Shown here piece after piece: positions 27,901 to 37,220 of a stretch of DNA of 64,000 bases. The stretch covers positions 1-64,000 of the forward strand of contig NZ_NPJA01000024.1 of NCBI RefSeq assembly GCF_002251295.1, written 5' to 3'. The notes beneath the pieces are model-generated. The model searched no databases. It was given only the letters and a program-made list of their open reading frames with translations, and was not told the origin of the DNA. Position numbers and translations under genes: made by a program. Every line of letters starts with the position of its first letter. Positions within the stretch are counted from its first letter, which is position 1. The DNA is from Prevotella sp. P5-50. GTDB lineage: Bacteria > Bacteroidota > Bacteroidia > Bacteroidales > Bacteroidaceae.

Positions 27901-29931
27901 TTATAATTTGTAATTGATTGATATCATCCAACTTCTGCCGGGCATCGGATAATGAGCCACGATACAGTATTGTTTATTAAAGAGATTTTTAATATCTCCA
28001 CGAATTTCTACATGATGGTTTCCAAAATGGATTTGTTTATATGCTGTCAAGCCAAAATCAACATAGCCTTCTACCATTGTTGAAGGATAATGCTCGTTGT
28101 TAGGCCAACGGCTACTCATACCTGTCGCATGCAGTATTAAGTTTATCCAAGGATTCTCATAAGCAACAGAACCACTTGCTGTATGTTGAGGCATATAGGC
28201 AATCTGCTTATTGTAGTTGGGCGACTCAGGATTAGTTCGGTTTTGCACCTTTTGCAAACTATAACTTCCAGAGAGCATCAACCCATGAGCTTTATTGAAC
28301 TGGTGTTCAACCTGCATTGTTGCGTCGATGCCTATACTGCGCACGTTACCGACATTGATACACGTCCAAACAAACATATTATATGGTACTGCTACTATCA
28401 TGTCTTTCACCTTATTGATATAACTGTCAAACATAAGCGTTGCAGTAGTGTAACGTGAGAGATGAGGTGAGTATGTCACACCTATATTCCACTGGTCAGT
28501 TAATTCGGGATTCAATTCGGTACTGCCATAATGATAGTAGTAACTCTCATTAAAGGTGGGAGAACGAAAAATATTTTTGTAACTGGCACGCAGAAAGAGT
28601 TCCTCATCTTCAAGCAGTTTGTATGACAACGACAGCGATGGTGAGAGACGACGCATATTTCGTGCAGAATTTATTTGCACATCGGTACGATCTGTCTGTT
28701 CGACGTTCTTCTGCCGGTTGATAAAAAGCGAATGCAACAGTTTTCCCGTCATGACCAAACGACCAGTTTGATATTTTACAGTAACGGACTGAAGAATACT
28801 ATGGCGAAACGGATGTCCAATAATGGCGCGCCATGAACTGCCATTCAGATTGTTAAAAGAATAATCTGCAGAATAATCCATTGCCCAATGTTTCGTTGGG
28901 ACAAACAGCAGGGCAGCAGAAGCATAATATTCCCGTTGCCAATAACTTGCATCGTTAACAGCGCCAGGCATTAGTTTGTCGCGATAGATAGATTCGTACC
29001 AATTTACTTTGGCAATGGTTTTCAACGCCCACGTATCTCCCCAACGTTTTTGGTACCCCGCCTGTACAAAGAAGTTGCGGTCATGAAGAGTCTCCCCACT
29101 TACGTTAGTATAATAATGGACGATACCAGGCAACTGACGTGAATTGTCATAATAGTAAATCTTACCTGTCAATCGATTTGTTGCATGAGGTTGCCATGAA
29201 AAGTTTAACTCGCCATGTCCGCTACTCATGAGACTGTTAGTACGACGATCTTTCGTCACAGTCTTTACATTTTTAATCTCATAAGGATAATCATTCTCGG
29301 CATAAATATATTCAGCTACAGCAGACACGGCAAAGGCCTTAGAAAAACTCTGTTCATATCGCAAATAGGGACTAACATATCCGAATGACCCCATCTTCAA
29401 CTGAGAAGTTAAATGCGGTTTTCTTTCATCAGAAGGTAAAGGCAATGTCTGTATGTTGAGAACTGCTGATGATGCCGCCTGACGTGCAGGAATGAAAATA
29501 TCATCATTATCACCAATTACCAACGATAACTTGGCGACATTATCAAGCGAATAACGAGAAAGGTCTATTTCGCCGCTCTGGCAATCACTAAGCATAACAC
29601 CGTCATAACTTACACCGGTATGCTTTGCTCCAAAACCACGCACAGCCACGGTCTTCATGCCTCCTGCACCGCCATAGTCGCGTAGCGTAACGCCCGACAT
29701 TCGATGAAGTGCGTCTGCCATATCTGTTACTCCCATAGTAAGCATGTCTTTTCGGTCCATCATTTGCAAAGGTGCTGTACTTGTGAGCATTCGCTTGCGC
29801 TGACTCTTAGTCACAGTCACTTCTTTCAATTGATGAACACGGCTTGTTATGGTGTCTGTCTGCGCCATTGCGCTTACAGAGACAAGCATTGCAATTATCG
29901 ACAAATTGAATTTCTTCATATTTATAAACAT
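27901..29931 (-). CDS. btuB: TonB-dependent vitamin B12 receptor (BtuB)
   Basis: 676 aa. The signal peptide ends near SAMAQT and is followed by a TonB box (VHQLKEVTVTKS). The plug has VAVRGFGAKHTGVSYDGVML; the barrel ends ISINYKL. The likely start is MKKFNLSIIAM, five residues into the frame, and MFINMKK is the alternative. The cobalamin riboswitch 50 bases upstream identifies the ligand. It is the first gene of btuB-btuG-btuF-btuC. There is no CarboxypepD-regulatory domain; length fits BtuB. Confidence 0.92.
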   Translation of the reverse strand: MFINMKKFNLSIIAMLVSVSAMAQTDTITSRVHQLKEVTVTKSQRKRMLTSTAPLQMMDRKDMLTMGVTDMADALHRMSGVTLRDYGGAGGMKTVAVRGFGAKHTGVSYDGVMLSDCQSGEIDLSRYSLDNVAKLSLVIGDNDDIFIPARQAASSAVLNIQTLPLPSDERKPHLTSQLKMGSFGYVSPYLRYEQSFSKAFAVSAVAEYIYAENDYPYEIKNVKTVTKDRRTNSLMSSGHGELNFSWQPHATNRLTGKIYYYDNSRQLPGIVHYYTNVSGETLHDRNFFVQAGYQKRWGDTWALKTIAKVNWYESIYRDKLMPGAVNDASYWQREYYASAALLFVPTKHWAMDYSADYSFNNLNGSSWRAIIGHPFRHSILQSVTVKYQTGRLVMTGKLLHSLFINRQKNVEQTDRTDVQINSARNMRRLSPSLSLSYKLLEDEELFLRASYKNIFRSPTFNESYYYHYGSTELNPELTDQWNIGVTYSPHLSRYTTATLMFDSYINKVKDMIVAVPYNMFVWTCINVGNVRSIGIDATMQVEHQFNKAHGLMLSGSYSLQKVQNRTNPESPNYNKQIAYMPQHTASGSVAYENPWINLILHATGMSSRWPNNEHYPSTMVEGYVDFGLTAYKQIHFGNHHVEIRGDIKNLFNKQYCIVAHYPMPGRSWMISINYKL

Positions 29932-29979
29932 CTCATCGCCTAGCCCAAGAGTACGATGAAAAATTTTGTTTTTGCTTGG

Positions 29980-30118
29980 AATTGGTATTCTGACTTGTCA
30001 ACCTGATCGCGAACGCCTTCCCGGTAACAAACCAGTGACTTTGTTGTTCACGTCGATATAGGGTTGTTTACAGCTGCCGGACAGTCGAGGATTTTCACCT
30101 CATTCCCTTCTATTCTCA
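29980..30118 (-). ncRNA. Cobalamin (AdoCbl-type) riboswitch
   Basis: On the minus strand the order of conserved elements is: GAGGTGAAAATCCTC hairpin (P2-P3), CCGGCAGCTGTAAAC core, GTCACTGG, CCGGGAAGGCG, and the B12 box AAGTCAGAATACC (around 29984-29996). Spacing and order match the cobalamin aptamer. It lies between a consensus promoter and btuB and would lower btuB-btuG-btuF-btuC expression when corrinoid is abundant. The expression platform was not resolved; the region near the btuB start could be sequestered. Confidence 0.93.
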
Positions 30119-30127
30119 ATGCGTTTG

Positions 30128-30158
30128 CAAAATTACGAATTTGTAAGCGAAAAACAAA
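30128..30158 (-). promoter_or_regulatory. Promoter of the btuBGFC operon
   Basis: On the minus strand TTTG (30155-30158), 19 bases, then TAATTTTG (30128-30135), just upstream of the riboswitch. Confidence 0.8.
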
Positions 30159-30221
30159 GAAGAATTATGTTTTTCTTTCTTTTGCCACAAATGCGACATC
30201 TGCTTTATCTGTCAGTTAAAG

Positions 30222-31742
30222 CTAATCAGACGTAGTAAGAATGTGATAAATGCGTTCCATGTCAACATGTTGTCTAACATGATCTGCCAACAAATCATAT
30301 TGTTGGTTTTTATAGGTTTCATAGTCAAAGACAGACTGCTGTTGAGCATCTTTCAGATATGGTGACAATAAAACATCAACAATAGGTGCATTATCAAGTA
30401 TTCCATGAATGTAGGTGCCCATGCAGCGATCATCAACGAAACATCCATCAGTTGTTTGGTTATTAAATAGATTCATCGACTGAGCATTGTCATCAAGTGT
30501 TGTCGTTCCCATGTGAATTTCATAACCGCGAAGCTTGACATTTTCATCTTTTACCAGCGTAGGACATTGGAATGTAACTTGTCGAGTAGTTTTTTCACCA
30601 CCAATAACTGTCACGACAGGCAAAAGTCCCAACCCTGGCAATCGCTCGATTTCACCCTCGACATGATTCGGGTCTCGTACTTCCTTTCCCAAGATCTGAT
30701 AGCCGCCACATATGCCTAGCACCGTAACGCCACGTTTTCGTGCTTCTACAACAGCTTTTGCCATTCCATTCTGACGTAACAGACAAAGATCATCTATCGT
30801 AGATTTGGATCCAGGAACGATGATGATATTTGCATCTTCAAGATCAGCAGGATTGTTGGTATAATAAAGATGCAGTCGTGAATCTTGTTCTAATGCATCA
30901 AAGTCTGTAAAATTGCTCATGTGGCGCAACAATACTACTGCAACATTTACCTTGCCTTTTACAGCCTGTCTCGACTTAACCTGCAGCGAGACACTATCCT
31001 CTTCTTCAATATGAATATCACGAAAATAAGGCAGGATACCGAGAACTGGTATTCCACATAGTTGCTCTATCATTTTCGCGCCTGATTCGAAGAGACTGAT
31101 GTCTCCACGGAATTTATTGATAATAATACCTTTAATGTGACTTCGTTCTTCAGGTGTCATCAACATAATACTGCCATAAATACTAGCAAAAACGCCACCG
31201 CGGTCAATATCTGCAACAAGAATTACATTTGCATGGGCATAAAGAGCCATAGGCATATTGACAATATCTACCTCGCGCAAATTGATTTCAGAAACACTTC
31301 CTGCCCCTTCCATCACAATAGGATTGAAACGGGATGCCAAACGATTAAATGCTTCATGAGCAACATTACGAAAGCGATCTCGTCCTTCCTTTCGAAAATA
31401 GCTTCCAGCAGACTGATTGCTGTCAGGACGTCCCAACAAGACTACTTGCGATGTATGGTCAGACTGCGGTTTCAGCAAGATGGGATTCATATCGGCCTCA
31501 CAAGGGATTCCTGCCGCTTCAGCTTGTACAGCCTGAGCGCGTCCTAATTCTAATCCATCGGGAGTGGCATACGAGTTGAGCGACATGTTTTGTGCTTTAA
31601 ATGGAGCTGGGCGATATCCGTCTTGCCGAAATATTCTACAAAACGCAGCTGCTACAACACTCTTTCCAACATCACTTCCTGTTCCCACAAACATTAGTGG
31701 ATTAAGTTTTTTCCTATGATTCGATTGTGAACTTATAGCCAT
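30222..31742 (-). CDS. cobQ: Cobyric acid synthase (CobQ/CbiP)
   Basis: 506 aa. Amidates adenosyl-cobyrinate a,c-diamide at four side chains using glutamine and ATP. The N-terminal domain has the GTGSDVGKSVVAAAFCR P-loop and PFKAQNMSLNSY; the C-terminal class I glutaminase domain has VLGICGGYQILGKEV with the nucleophile Cys and a late GTYIHGI with the catalytic His. Length is normal. Third gene of the epimerase-like/cbiB/cobQ set, 58 bases after cbiB. Confidence 0.95.
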   Translation of the reverse strand: MAISSQSNHRKKLNPLMFVGTGSDVGKSVVAAAFCRIFRQDGYRPAPFKAQNMSLNSYATPDGLELGRAQAVQAEAAGIPCEADMNPILLKPQSDHTSQVVLLGRPDSNQSAGSYFRKEGRDRFRNVAHEAFNRLASRFNPIVMEGAGSVSEINLREVDIVNMPMALYAHANVILVADIDRGGVFASIYGSIMLMTPEERSHIKGIIINKFRGDISLFESGAKMIEQLCGIPVLGILPYFRDIHIEEEDSVSLQVKSRQAVKGKVNVAVVLLRHMSNFTDFDALEQDSRLHLYYTNNPADLEDANIIIVPGSKSTIDDLCLLRQNGMAKAVVEARKRGVTVLGICGGYQILGKEVRDPNHVEGEIERLPGLGLLPVVTVIGGEKTTRQVTFQCPTLVKDENVKLRGYEIHMGTTTLDDNAQSMNLFNNQTTDGCFVDDRCMGTYIHGILDNAPIVDVLLSPYLKDAQQQSVFDYETYKNQQYDLLADHVRQHVDMERIYHILTTSD

Positions 31743-31799
31743 TTGATAAATATTATAGTTTACATCTCAAAAACAAAGAAATATCATTTTTTTCTGTAC

Positions 31800-32741
31800 T
31801 CAAAACAAAATCGATGCACATACAATTACCATCATAACAATCTCGACTCTTTGGTTAACACCAATGGCAATGATCATATCTTTCGTACTTAGTTGGCGAT
31901 CACAGTCTCCGATATATGGTTTATAAAAACGTTGACCAAAATAATCATGAGATCCACCAAAACGACAATCAAGAATAGATGCTAATGCAGCTTCTGGATA
32001 GCCGCTATTAGGACTTGCATGCATTCTGCCATATTTTGCTACAAAACGTAACCTGCTCCACCAACGATAAAAACTTGAAGTCAATATCATCATCAATGCT
32101 GTCAATCGAGCTGGTATGTAGTTGGCTACATCATCAATGCGTGCTGCCCAAGTTCCAAAACGAAGATAGCGTTCATTATGGTAACCTATCATAGAATCGA
32201 GAGTATTGACCATTTTATATGCCATCATTCCCGGCACGCCCAGTAGTACCAACCAAAAGAGTGGCGCCACGACACCATCGCTTAGGTTTTCTGACATGGT
32301 TTCTAATGCTGCCGAACGTACCTCCTGAGCTGTAAGATTGGCTGTGTCTCGCCCTACTATGCGAGCTACACGCTCACGTCCTTTGTGTAATGAAATATCA
32401 AGAGCGTAGAAAACTTGTCTAACTTCACGAATCAGTGTTGTTCCTGCCAAACAGTAAAACACAAGTATGGTTGTCACGGTCATCCATAGATAAACAGACA
32501 CATCCAACGCTATTTTCAAAAGGTAATCGGTCAAGACAAAAGTCATTATAATAAGCACAACAGCCATTATCGCTCCCTTTGTCCGTTTCCAATGGCCTTT
32601 GTTTAATATTGTTTCGCACTTATGTATGATTTTACCAAACAGCACAACAGGATGCGGTAACCACATCGGGTCACCTAATATCTTATCCAACAGCCAAGCT
32701 ACAAGAATTGGCAAAATGGAAATGGCCAAGATTGAAAGCAT
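31800..32741 (-). CDS. cbiB: Adenosylcobinamide-phosphate synthase (CbiB/CobD)
   Basis: 313 aa polytopic inner-membrane protein. Attaches aminopropanol (or its phosphate) to cobyric acid. LLDKILGDPMWLPHPVVLFG is the family N-terminus; VGRDTANLTAQEVRSAALET, SENLSDGVVAPLFW and YKMVNTLDSMIGYHNERY are the conserved CbiB core. It lies 15 bases after the epimerase-like gene. Together with CobQ it gives late corrin-ring steps; CobU, CobS and CobT are not in this window. Confidence 0.95.
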   Translation of the reverse strand: MLSILAISILPILVAWLLDKILGDPMWLPHPVVLFGKIIHKCETILNKGHWKRTKGAIMAVVLIIMTFVLTDYLLKIALDVSVYLWMTVTTILVFYCLAGTTLIREVRQVFYALDISLHKGRERVARIVGRDTANLTAQEVRSAALETMSENLSDGVVAPLFWLVLLGVPGMMAYKMVNTLDSMIGYHNERYLRFGTWAARIDDVANYIPARLTALMMILTSSFYRWWSRLRFVAKYGRMHASPNSGYPEAALASILDCRFGGSHDYFGQRFYKPYIGDCDRQLSTKDMIIAIGVNQRVEIVMMVIVCASILF

Positions 32742-32756
32742 TTGCTATTCTTAGTA

Positions 32757-33818
32757 TTACAAGTCAAGAAGCGTCTGTACAATACGCTCTGCCGAACGTC
32801 CATCCCAACGGTCAGGCAAATCACCATGTTTCCAATTGCCAGCCATCAGTAATTTCAAGGCATCATGCAATTTTTGGCAATCCTCACCTACTAACACATT
32901 AGTACCTACTTTCACCGTTTCAATATGTTCTGTATAACTATTAAGAGTGATACATGGTACATGATTGAATGTGGCTTCTTCTGCCACATTACCAGAATCC
33001 GTTATCACACCTTTAGCATGTGCAGCAAGGTAACCAAATTCCAAATATGACAATGTTGGAACAAGGGTTATAGGTAGCGACATTTTATCCACAGCTTCTC
33101 TTGCTACTCCACGTAATGGCGCAATAATTTCACATCCAGTGCACACATCGATTATAGTAGCAAGGAGGTGTTGGAGTTTATCTGTATCTGCCAAGAGTAC
33201 TTTGCGATTAAGAGTCAAGACAATATACTGACCGTCTGACACATTTTCAAGACATTGAGGTCTCGTCCATCTGTCATGATTAGCACGCAATGAGTCCATC
33301 AGGATATTGCCAACCATGTAAATTTTTTGCATATCAGCACCTTCACGAGTAACAATACTATTATTACTAACACCTGCCGTAAACAACAAATCACTCAATC
33401 CATCAATGACCAAGCGATTGATTTCCTTCGGCATATTGATATCAAAGGAACGAGTACCAGCAACAAGATGAGCCAATTTTACACCTCGTTTCTTTGTTAC
33501 TATGGCAGCTGCCATGGTAGAAGCAAGGTCATCAACGACGATAACAATATCTGTAGAATGATGATTAAGATAATTTTCAAACTCAGCCATCACTCTTCCT
33601 GTCAGTTCATTAAGATTTTCACAATCAACACCGAGATAAATATCTGGTTTTGGCATCTGAAGATCATCAAACAATGATGCTTCAAGGGTAGGATCATCTT
33701 GACGTCCTGCATATACCAACTGATAGGCAATACCTTCTGTCTTAATGATGGCCCTCACAATTGGAGCGACCTTTACAAAGTTCGGTCTTGCTCCTGTAAA
33801 AACACATACGTTCTGCAT
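32757..33818 (-). CDS. UDP-GlcNAc 2-epimerase-like protein with altered active site
   Basis: 353 aa, GT-B fold of the WecB family. GARPNFVKVAPI, the RSFD segment, INRL, GNILMDSL and the nucleotide-binding DSGNVAEEATFNHVP all place it in the family. Several residues used by active WecB differ: the HVEAGLR Glu is Val (HLVAGTR), the first Glu of PEEINR is Lys, and the His of the THR motif is Asn (LTLNRK). It therefore may bind a nucleotide sugar but not epimerise normally. It is the first gene of a run with cbiB and cobQ, an unexpected neighbour. Confidence 0.75.
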   Translation of the reverse strand: MQNVCVFTGARPNFVKVAPIVRAIIKTEGIAYQLVYAGRQDDPTLEASLFDDLQMPKPDIYLGVDCENLNELTGRVMAEFENYLNHHSTDIVIVVDDLASTMAAAIVTKKRGVKLAHLVAGTRSFDINMPKEINRLVIDGLSDLLFTAGVSNNSIVTREGADMQKIYMVGNILMDSLRANHDRWTRPQCLENVSDGQYIVLTLNRKVLLADTDKLQHLLATIIDVCTGCEIIAPLRGVAREAVDKMSLPITLVPTLSYLEFGYLAAHAKGVITDSGNVAEEATFNHVPCITLNSYTEHIETVKVGTNVLVGEDCQKLHDALKLLMAGNWKHGDLPDRWDGRSAERIVQTLLDL

Positions 33819-33922
33819 AAGTTTTTTTTCTATTTCGACTGCGAATTTACTATATTTTGCACTAATTACAAAGAGTTTTTCACTTTTTCTTCTATGTTAT
33901 TCGCACTTTGAATCAAAAGACG

Positions 33923-33953
33923 TTGCTCAATTCAGTAGAAATTAGTAAATTTG
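33923..33953 (+). promoter_or_regulatory. Promoter of flavoprotein-AraC pair
   Basis: TTG (33923-33925), 20 bases, then TAAATTTG (33946-33953); the first ATG is at 34008. Confidence 0.65.
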
Positions 33954-34007
33954 CCTTCAAAATAAACTTAGTGTACGATTTACAACAAGACTCTTCAACA
34001 AATTGTT

Positions 34008-34631
34008 ATGAAAGTTCTACTCATTAATGGAAGTCCACGAAAGGAAGGTAATACTTATACTGCCTTAACGGAGATATCAAAACAACTTAGTATCCACGGA
34101 ATAGAAAGTACCATCCTATGGATTGGTAAGAAACCTGTTCGCGGTTGCATCGCCTGCAATAAATGCAAAGAGAACGGCAACGGACAATGTGTGTTTTCTG
34201 ATGACATAACAAACTCCGTCATCGAAAGCATCTCTCATTGCGATGGAGTCATCATAGGCTCTCCCGTCTATTACGGTCAACCATCAGGTCAGTTACTTTG
34301 CCTTCAACAGCGTATGCTTTATGCAGGAGGGGCATACTTCATTGGAAAGCCAGCAGCTGCCGTAGCAGTTTGTCGTCGTGGCGGTGCTTCTGCAGTATAT
34401 CAAACATTACTCATGCCTTTCCAAATGATGAACATGCCGATTGTGACTTCCCAATATTGGAATCTGGCTTATGGAAGAGTCGAGGGCGAAGCCGCACAAG
34501 ATATTGAAGGTATGCAAACCATGCGTACATTGGCCAACAACATGGCATGGATGTTGAAAAAACTAAACAACAATGATTCTTCAGACCTTCCAGAACGCGA
34601 AGCATGGACACCCATGAATTTTATTAGATAA
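34008..34631 (+). CDS. NADPH-dependent FMN reductase / iron-sulfur flavoprotein-like
   Basis: 207 aa, flavodoxin fold. MKVLLINGSPRKEGNTYTA is the FMN phosphate loop; GCIACNKCKENG carries the Cys cluster seen in the iron-sulfur flavoprotein subgroup; DGVIIGSPVYYGQPSGQL is the second FMN contact. Likely a cytosolic redox enzyme reducing quinones or other small acceptors. An AraC-type regulator begins 4 bases after its stop, so the pair is an operon and the regulator may respond to the same substrate. Confidence 0.88.
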   Translation: MKVLLINGSPRKEGNTYTALTEISKQLSIHGIESTILWIGKKPVRGCIACNKCKENGNGQCVFSDDITNSVIESISHCDGVIIGSPVYYGQPSGQLLCLQQRMLYAGGAYFIGKPAAAVAVCRRGGASAVYQTLLMPFQMMNMPIVTSQYWNLAYGRVEGEAAQDIEGMQTMRTLANNMAWMLKKLNNNDSSDLPEREAWTPMNFIR

Positions 34632-34635
34632 TACT

Positions 34636-35529
34636 ATGTCAGAAATAAATCTGAGTCATATTTACCAAACCGTCTGTAATGCACCTGGTGGAAATGGATT
34701 TCGAGTAGAGCACATGCCCGAACTCTTTGCCACAAGTGACATTGACGACTGTATGGCACATGTCCACTCATTCTATGAAATTCTATGGTTTCAGGATGGT
34801 GAAGGAATACACACGGTGGACTTCGTTGATTACAAGGTTGTTCCAGGCACCATATTTTTTCTGTCTCCTGGACAGATTCACCATTTCGATTGTAAAGACA
34901 ACTATCGGGGTGTTGCTATAAAAATGTGTACTGATTTGATAAAAGTCTCAAATTCTTCCACCAATATCAGTCGTTTATTCCTTGAATACAACGCGTTTCA
35001 TACCTACGAAGGAACACCATATTATATTATAGACGAGCCAACATCAAAGTTACTTCAACCGTTAATACACGAAATGGAGTTAGAAGCGGAGAGAAATGGT
35101 GAATTGGGTAATATAGACATCTTAAAATCACTACTAACCATCTTTCTTGCAAAAATAGAACGATACGGCAAACATGAGGCAGAACAAACTGTTGATTATC
35201 GTAAACCTTCCCACCTACTTTTTATCCGTTTCAGACAGTTACTTGAACAGGAATACAAACAACTGCATACTGTTCAAGAATATGCTAATCGTTTAAATGT
35301 GTCCGTCCGTTCACTCAGCAATAGCGTCAACGAGTGTTCTGGAAAATCTCCATTGATTTTCATTAATAACCGCATCATATTGGAGGCCAAACGTCTTGTT
35401 CTTTATTCTGATTTGATGATTAAAGAAATTGCTTACATGTTAGGGTATGACGATCCTTCATATTTTGTAAAACACTTCAAGCGCCATACTGGTTATCTAC
35501 CTTCAGAATTCAGAGAGATGGAACGTTAA
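34636..35529 (+). CDS. AraC-family transcriptional regulator
   Basis: 297 aa. An N-terminal cupin-like sensor domain (HVHSFYEILWFQDGEGIHTV, then GTIFFLSPGQIHHF) and a C-terminal double helix-turn-helix (about 195-297) with LNVSVRSLSNSVNECSGKSP and IKEIAYMLGYDDPSYFVKHF, ending in a RHTGYLPSEFR signature. Likely a cytosolic activator that responds to a small ligand. It follows the flavoprotein gene by 4 bases and precedes the transporter gene by 62 bases. Confidence 0.92.
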   Translation: MSEINLSHIYQTVCNAPGGNGFRVEHMPELFATSDIDDCMAHVHSFYEILWFQDGEGIHTVDFVDYKVVPGTIFFLSPGQIHHFDCKDNYRGVAIKMCTDLIKVSNSSTNISRLFLEYNAFHTYEGTPYYIIDEPTSKLLQPLIHEMELEAERNGELGNIDILKSLLTIFLAKIERYGKHEAEQTVDYRKPSHLLFIRFRQLLEQEYKQLHTVQEYANRLNVSVRSLSNSVNECSGKSPLIFINNRIILEAKRLVLYSDLMIKEIAYMLGYDDPSYFVKHFKRHTGYLPSEFREMER

Positions 35530-35591
35530 AAGAAACAAGAGAGTCACAGTACATGTCATAGATCATTGAATTCAAATTAAATAATATAAAT

Positions 35592-36209
35592 ATGAACCTA
35601 AAAGAAACATTCAACACACATTTTCCGTTGGCTATTTTGGCTGGTATCTGCATTGCAATTGGTGGAACAGTCAATCTCAAAGTAGGAGGAATAGCTGGTG
35701 CAGTACTCTTCGCTTTTGGCTTAACAACCGTAGTGTATTATGGATTGAAATTATACACAGGAACTGCAGGTTTTATACGCCGACATGGCGACTGGTCGAT
35801 GCTCGTTATAGTACTCATCGGAAACATTATTGGTTGTCTGTTAACTGCCCTTGCCATCAGATATGCTCATCCTGATTGTATAGACAAAGCAGGAGATATA
35901 TTGACAGGGCGTATTACCAAAGGTCCATTTGCATGCGGCTTGTTGGCCATCGGATGTGGTTTTATTATGACGACTGCTGTTCAATTTGCACGACAGGGTA
36001 AAATGTTAGCACTCTTACTCGGTGTGCCAGTTTTCATTCTCTGTGGATTCACCCATAGTATTGCCGATGCATTTTATTTTCTTGCCGCACCTTGGGATGT
36101 GGTTTGTCAACCTATCGTTGCGTTGATTTATGTCTCTGAGGTTATTGGCAACTTTATCGGTTGCAATCTCTATCGATGGATGACACCGGAGCAAGTAAGG
36201 GTAAAATAA
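35592..36209 (+). CDS. Formate/nitrite transporter family protein
   Basis: 205 aa with about six membrane helices. LAGICIAIGGTVNL, LYTGTAGF (the FNT ELFTG-type element), GNIIGCLLTAL and VLCGFTHSIADAFYF-like segments place it in the FNT pentameric channel family, although at 205 aa it is shorter than the usual 260-280. Exports or imports small monovalent acids such as formate or nitrite. Position after the AraC gene suggests joint control; the family match is good, the substrate open. Confidence 0.8.
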   Translation: MNLKETFNTHFPLAILAGICIAIGGTVNLKVGGIAGAVLFAFGLTTVVYYGLKLYTGTAGFIRRHGDWSMLVIVLIGNIIGCLLTALAIRYAHPDCIDKAGDILTGRITKGPFACGLLAIGCGFIMTTAVQFARQGKMLALLLGVPVFILCGFTHSIADAFYFLAAPWDVVCQPIVALIYVSEVIGNFIGCNLYRWMTPEQVRVK

Positions 36210-36252
36210 CTATCAAATCAACAAGTGAATAGAAAATAATAAGATAAATAGA

Positions 36253-36648
36253 ATGAAACACATCGGTATATACACGATAATTGCTATTGCAATGTTTTCA
36301 GCTTGTCAAGAGACCTTAGAGCAACGTTGCCAGCGCGAAGCCCAAGCATATACAGAGAAAAACTGTCCTGCACTTATTGCCAAAGATGTAACAATAGACA
36401 GTCTGACATTCGACAAACAATCCCACACATTGTGTTATGCTTACACCTTAGGTGGTGTACTGGATGACTCTGCAATAGTGAACAAGTCTGAACTAAAACA
36501 GCAAATGCTGATGGACTTAAGAAATGCCACATCGCTAAAAATTTATAAAGAGGCTGGCTACAGCTTTCGCTACGTGTATTATTCACGAAAGCATCAAGGA
36601 CAGAAACTTCTTGACGTGGTATATAAGGCAAAAGACTATCAAAAATAA
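36253..36648 (+). CDS. Small hypothetical lipoprotein, 131 aa
   Basis: A signal peptide with lipobox FSAC at about residue 18, then a soluble alpha/beta domain of about 110 residues rich in Lys and Gln. No family recognised. It lies 43 bases after the FNT gene on the same strand and is the last gene before the accessory island; the strong hairpin at 36656-36691 closes the unit. Confidence 0.7.
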   Translation: MKHIGIYTIIAIAMFSACQETLEQRCQREAQAYTEKNCPALIAKDVTIDSLTFDKQSHTLCYAYTLGGVLDDSAIVNKSELKQQMLMDLRNATSLKIYKEAGYSFRYVYYSRKHQGQKLLDVVYKAKDYQK

Positions 36649-36655
36649 CGCCCAA

Positions 36656-36691
36656 ACAATCCCCAAGGCCATCGGCGGCTTTGGGGATTGT
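36656..36691. terminator. Long hairpin at the left island boundary
   Basis: ACAATCCCCAA (36656-36666) pairs perfectly with TTGGGGATTGT (36681-36691) and the loop carries an extra GCC/GGC pairing. It separates the lipoprotein gene from the convergent DUF5675 gene and probably terminates both, although neither side has a long T run. Confidence 0.65.
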
Positions 36692-36709
36692 CTTGATGAC
36701 GGCAGAGGG

Positions 36710-37168
36710 CTATCTGATGGTAAGCCACACGGCTTCGCCCCTGTCCTTGGCCTCCACAATTCGCTTTTTCAACTTGTAGAGCCACTTGCGGCTATCCAGC
36801 ACCTTGCCCACCTCGCGGTTCATGCCCACGAGGATGCAGCCCTCGGTGTCCTTGGCTGTGTTGCCAGCGTGGATGCGGATGCCGCTCCACTGCTTCTTGA
36901 ATGTCTCGTCGCCCAGCAGAATGGGCAGCCATTGCTTGAACTTGGGTGAGAACGAGATAACCACGGCATACCGCCCTTCAGGGATGGCACTCTTGCCCTT
37001 GATTTTGTATGCGCCGTTCTTGTAGTCGCGCCATGTCGGCTCTAAGGTATCACAAAAGTACTCGTCGGCTGTGCCTGTCAGGTATTCGTCCGCTACCTGC
37101 TTGCGGATGCAGAGCCTACCTATCGTGTAGGTCTTGCGCTTTGCTATACGTGTCAATATTAGTTCCAT
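36710..37168 (-). CDS. DUF5675 family protein
   Basis: 152 aa. Begins MELILTRIAKRKTYTIGRL and holds the pattern CDTLEPTWRD, AIPEGRYAVV, RIHAGNTAKDTEGCILVG, typical of DUF5675, a family in phage and mobile-element neighbourhoods related to cell-wall-active folds. No signal peptide. Last gene of the minus-strand accessory series, 52 bases after the BT4734-like gene. In Bacteroidetes such genes often accompany BT4734/HU/smalltalk genes; the function is unproven. Confidence 0.82.
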   Translation of the reverse strand: MELILTRIAKRKTYTIGRLCIRKQVADEYLTGTADEYFCDTLEPTWRDYKNGAYKIKGKSAIPEGRYAVVISFSPKFKQWLPILLGDETFKKQWSGIRIHAGNTAKDTEGCILVGMNREVGKVLDSRKWLYKLKKRIVEAKDRGEAVWLTIR

Positions 37169-37220
37169 TTGTCAGACAAGAATTTAACTTTGTTGAATTT
37201 CTGTCGCTCCTCGGCAAAAC

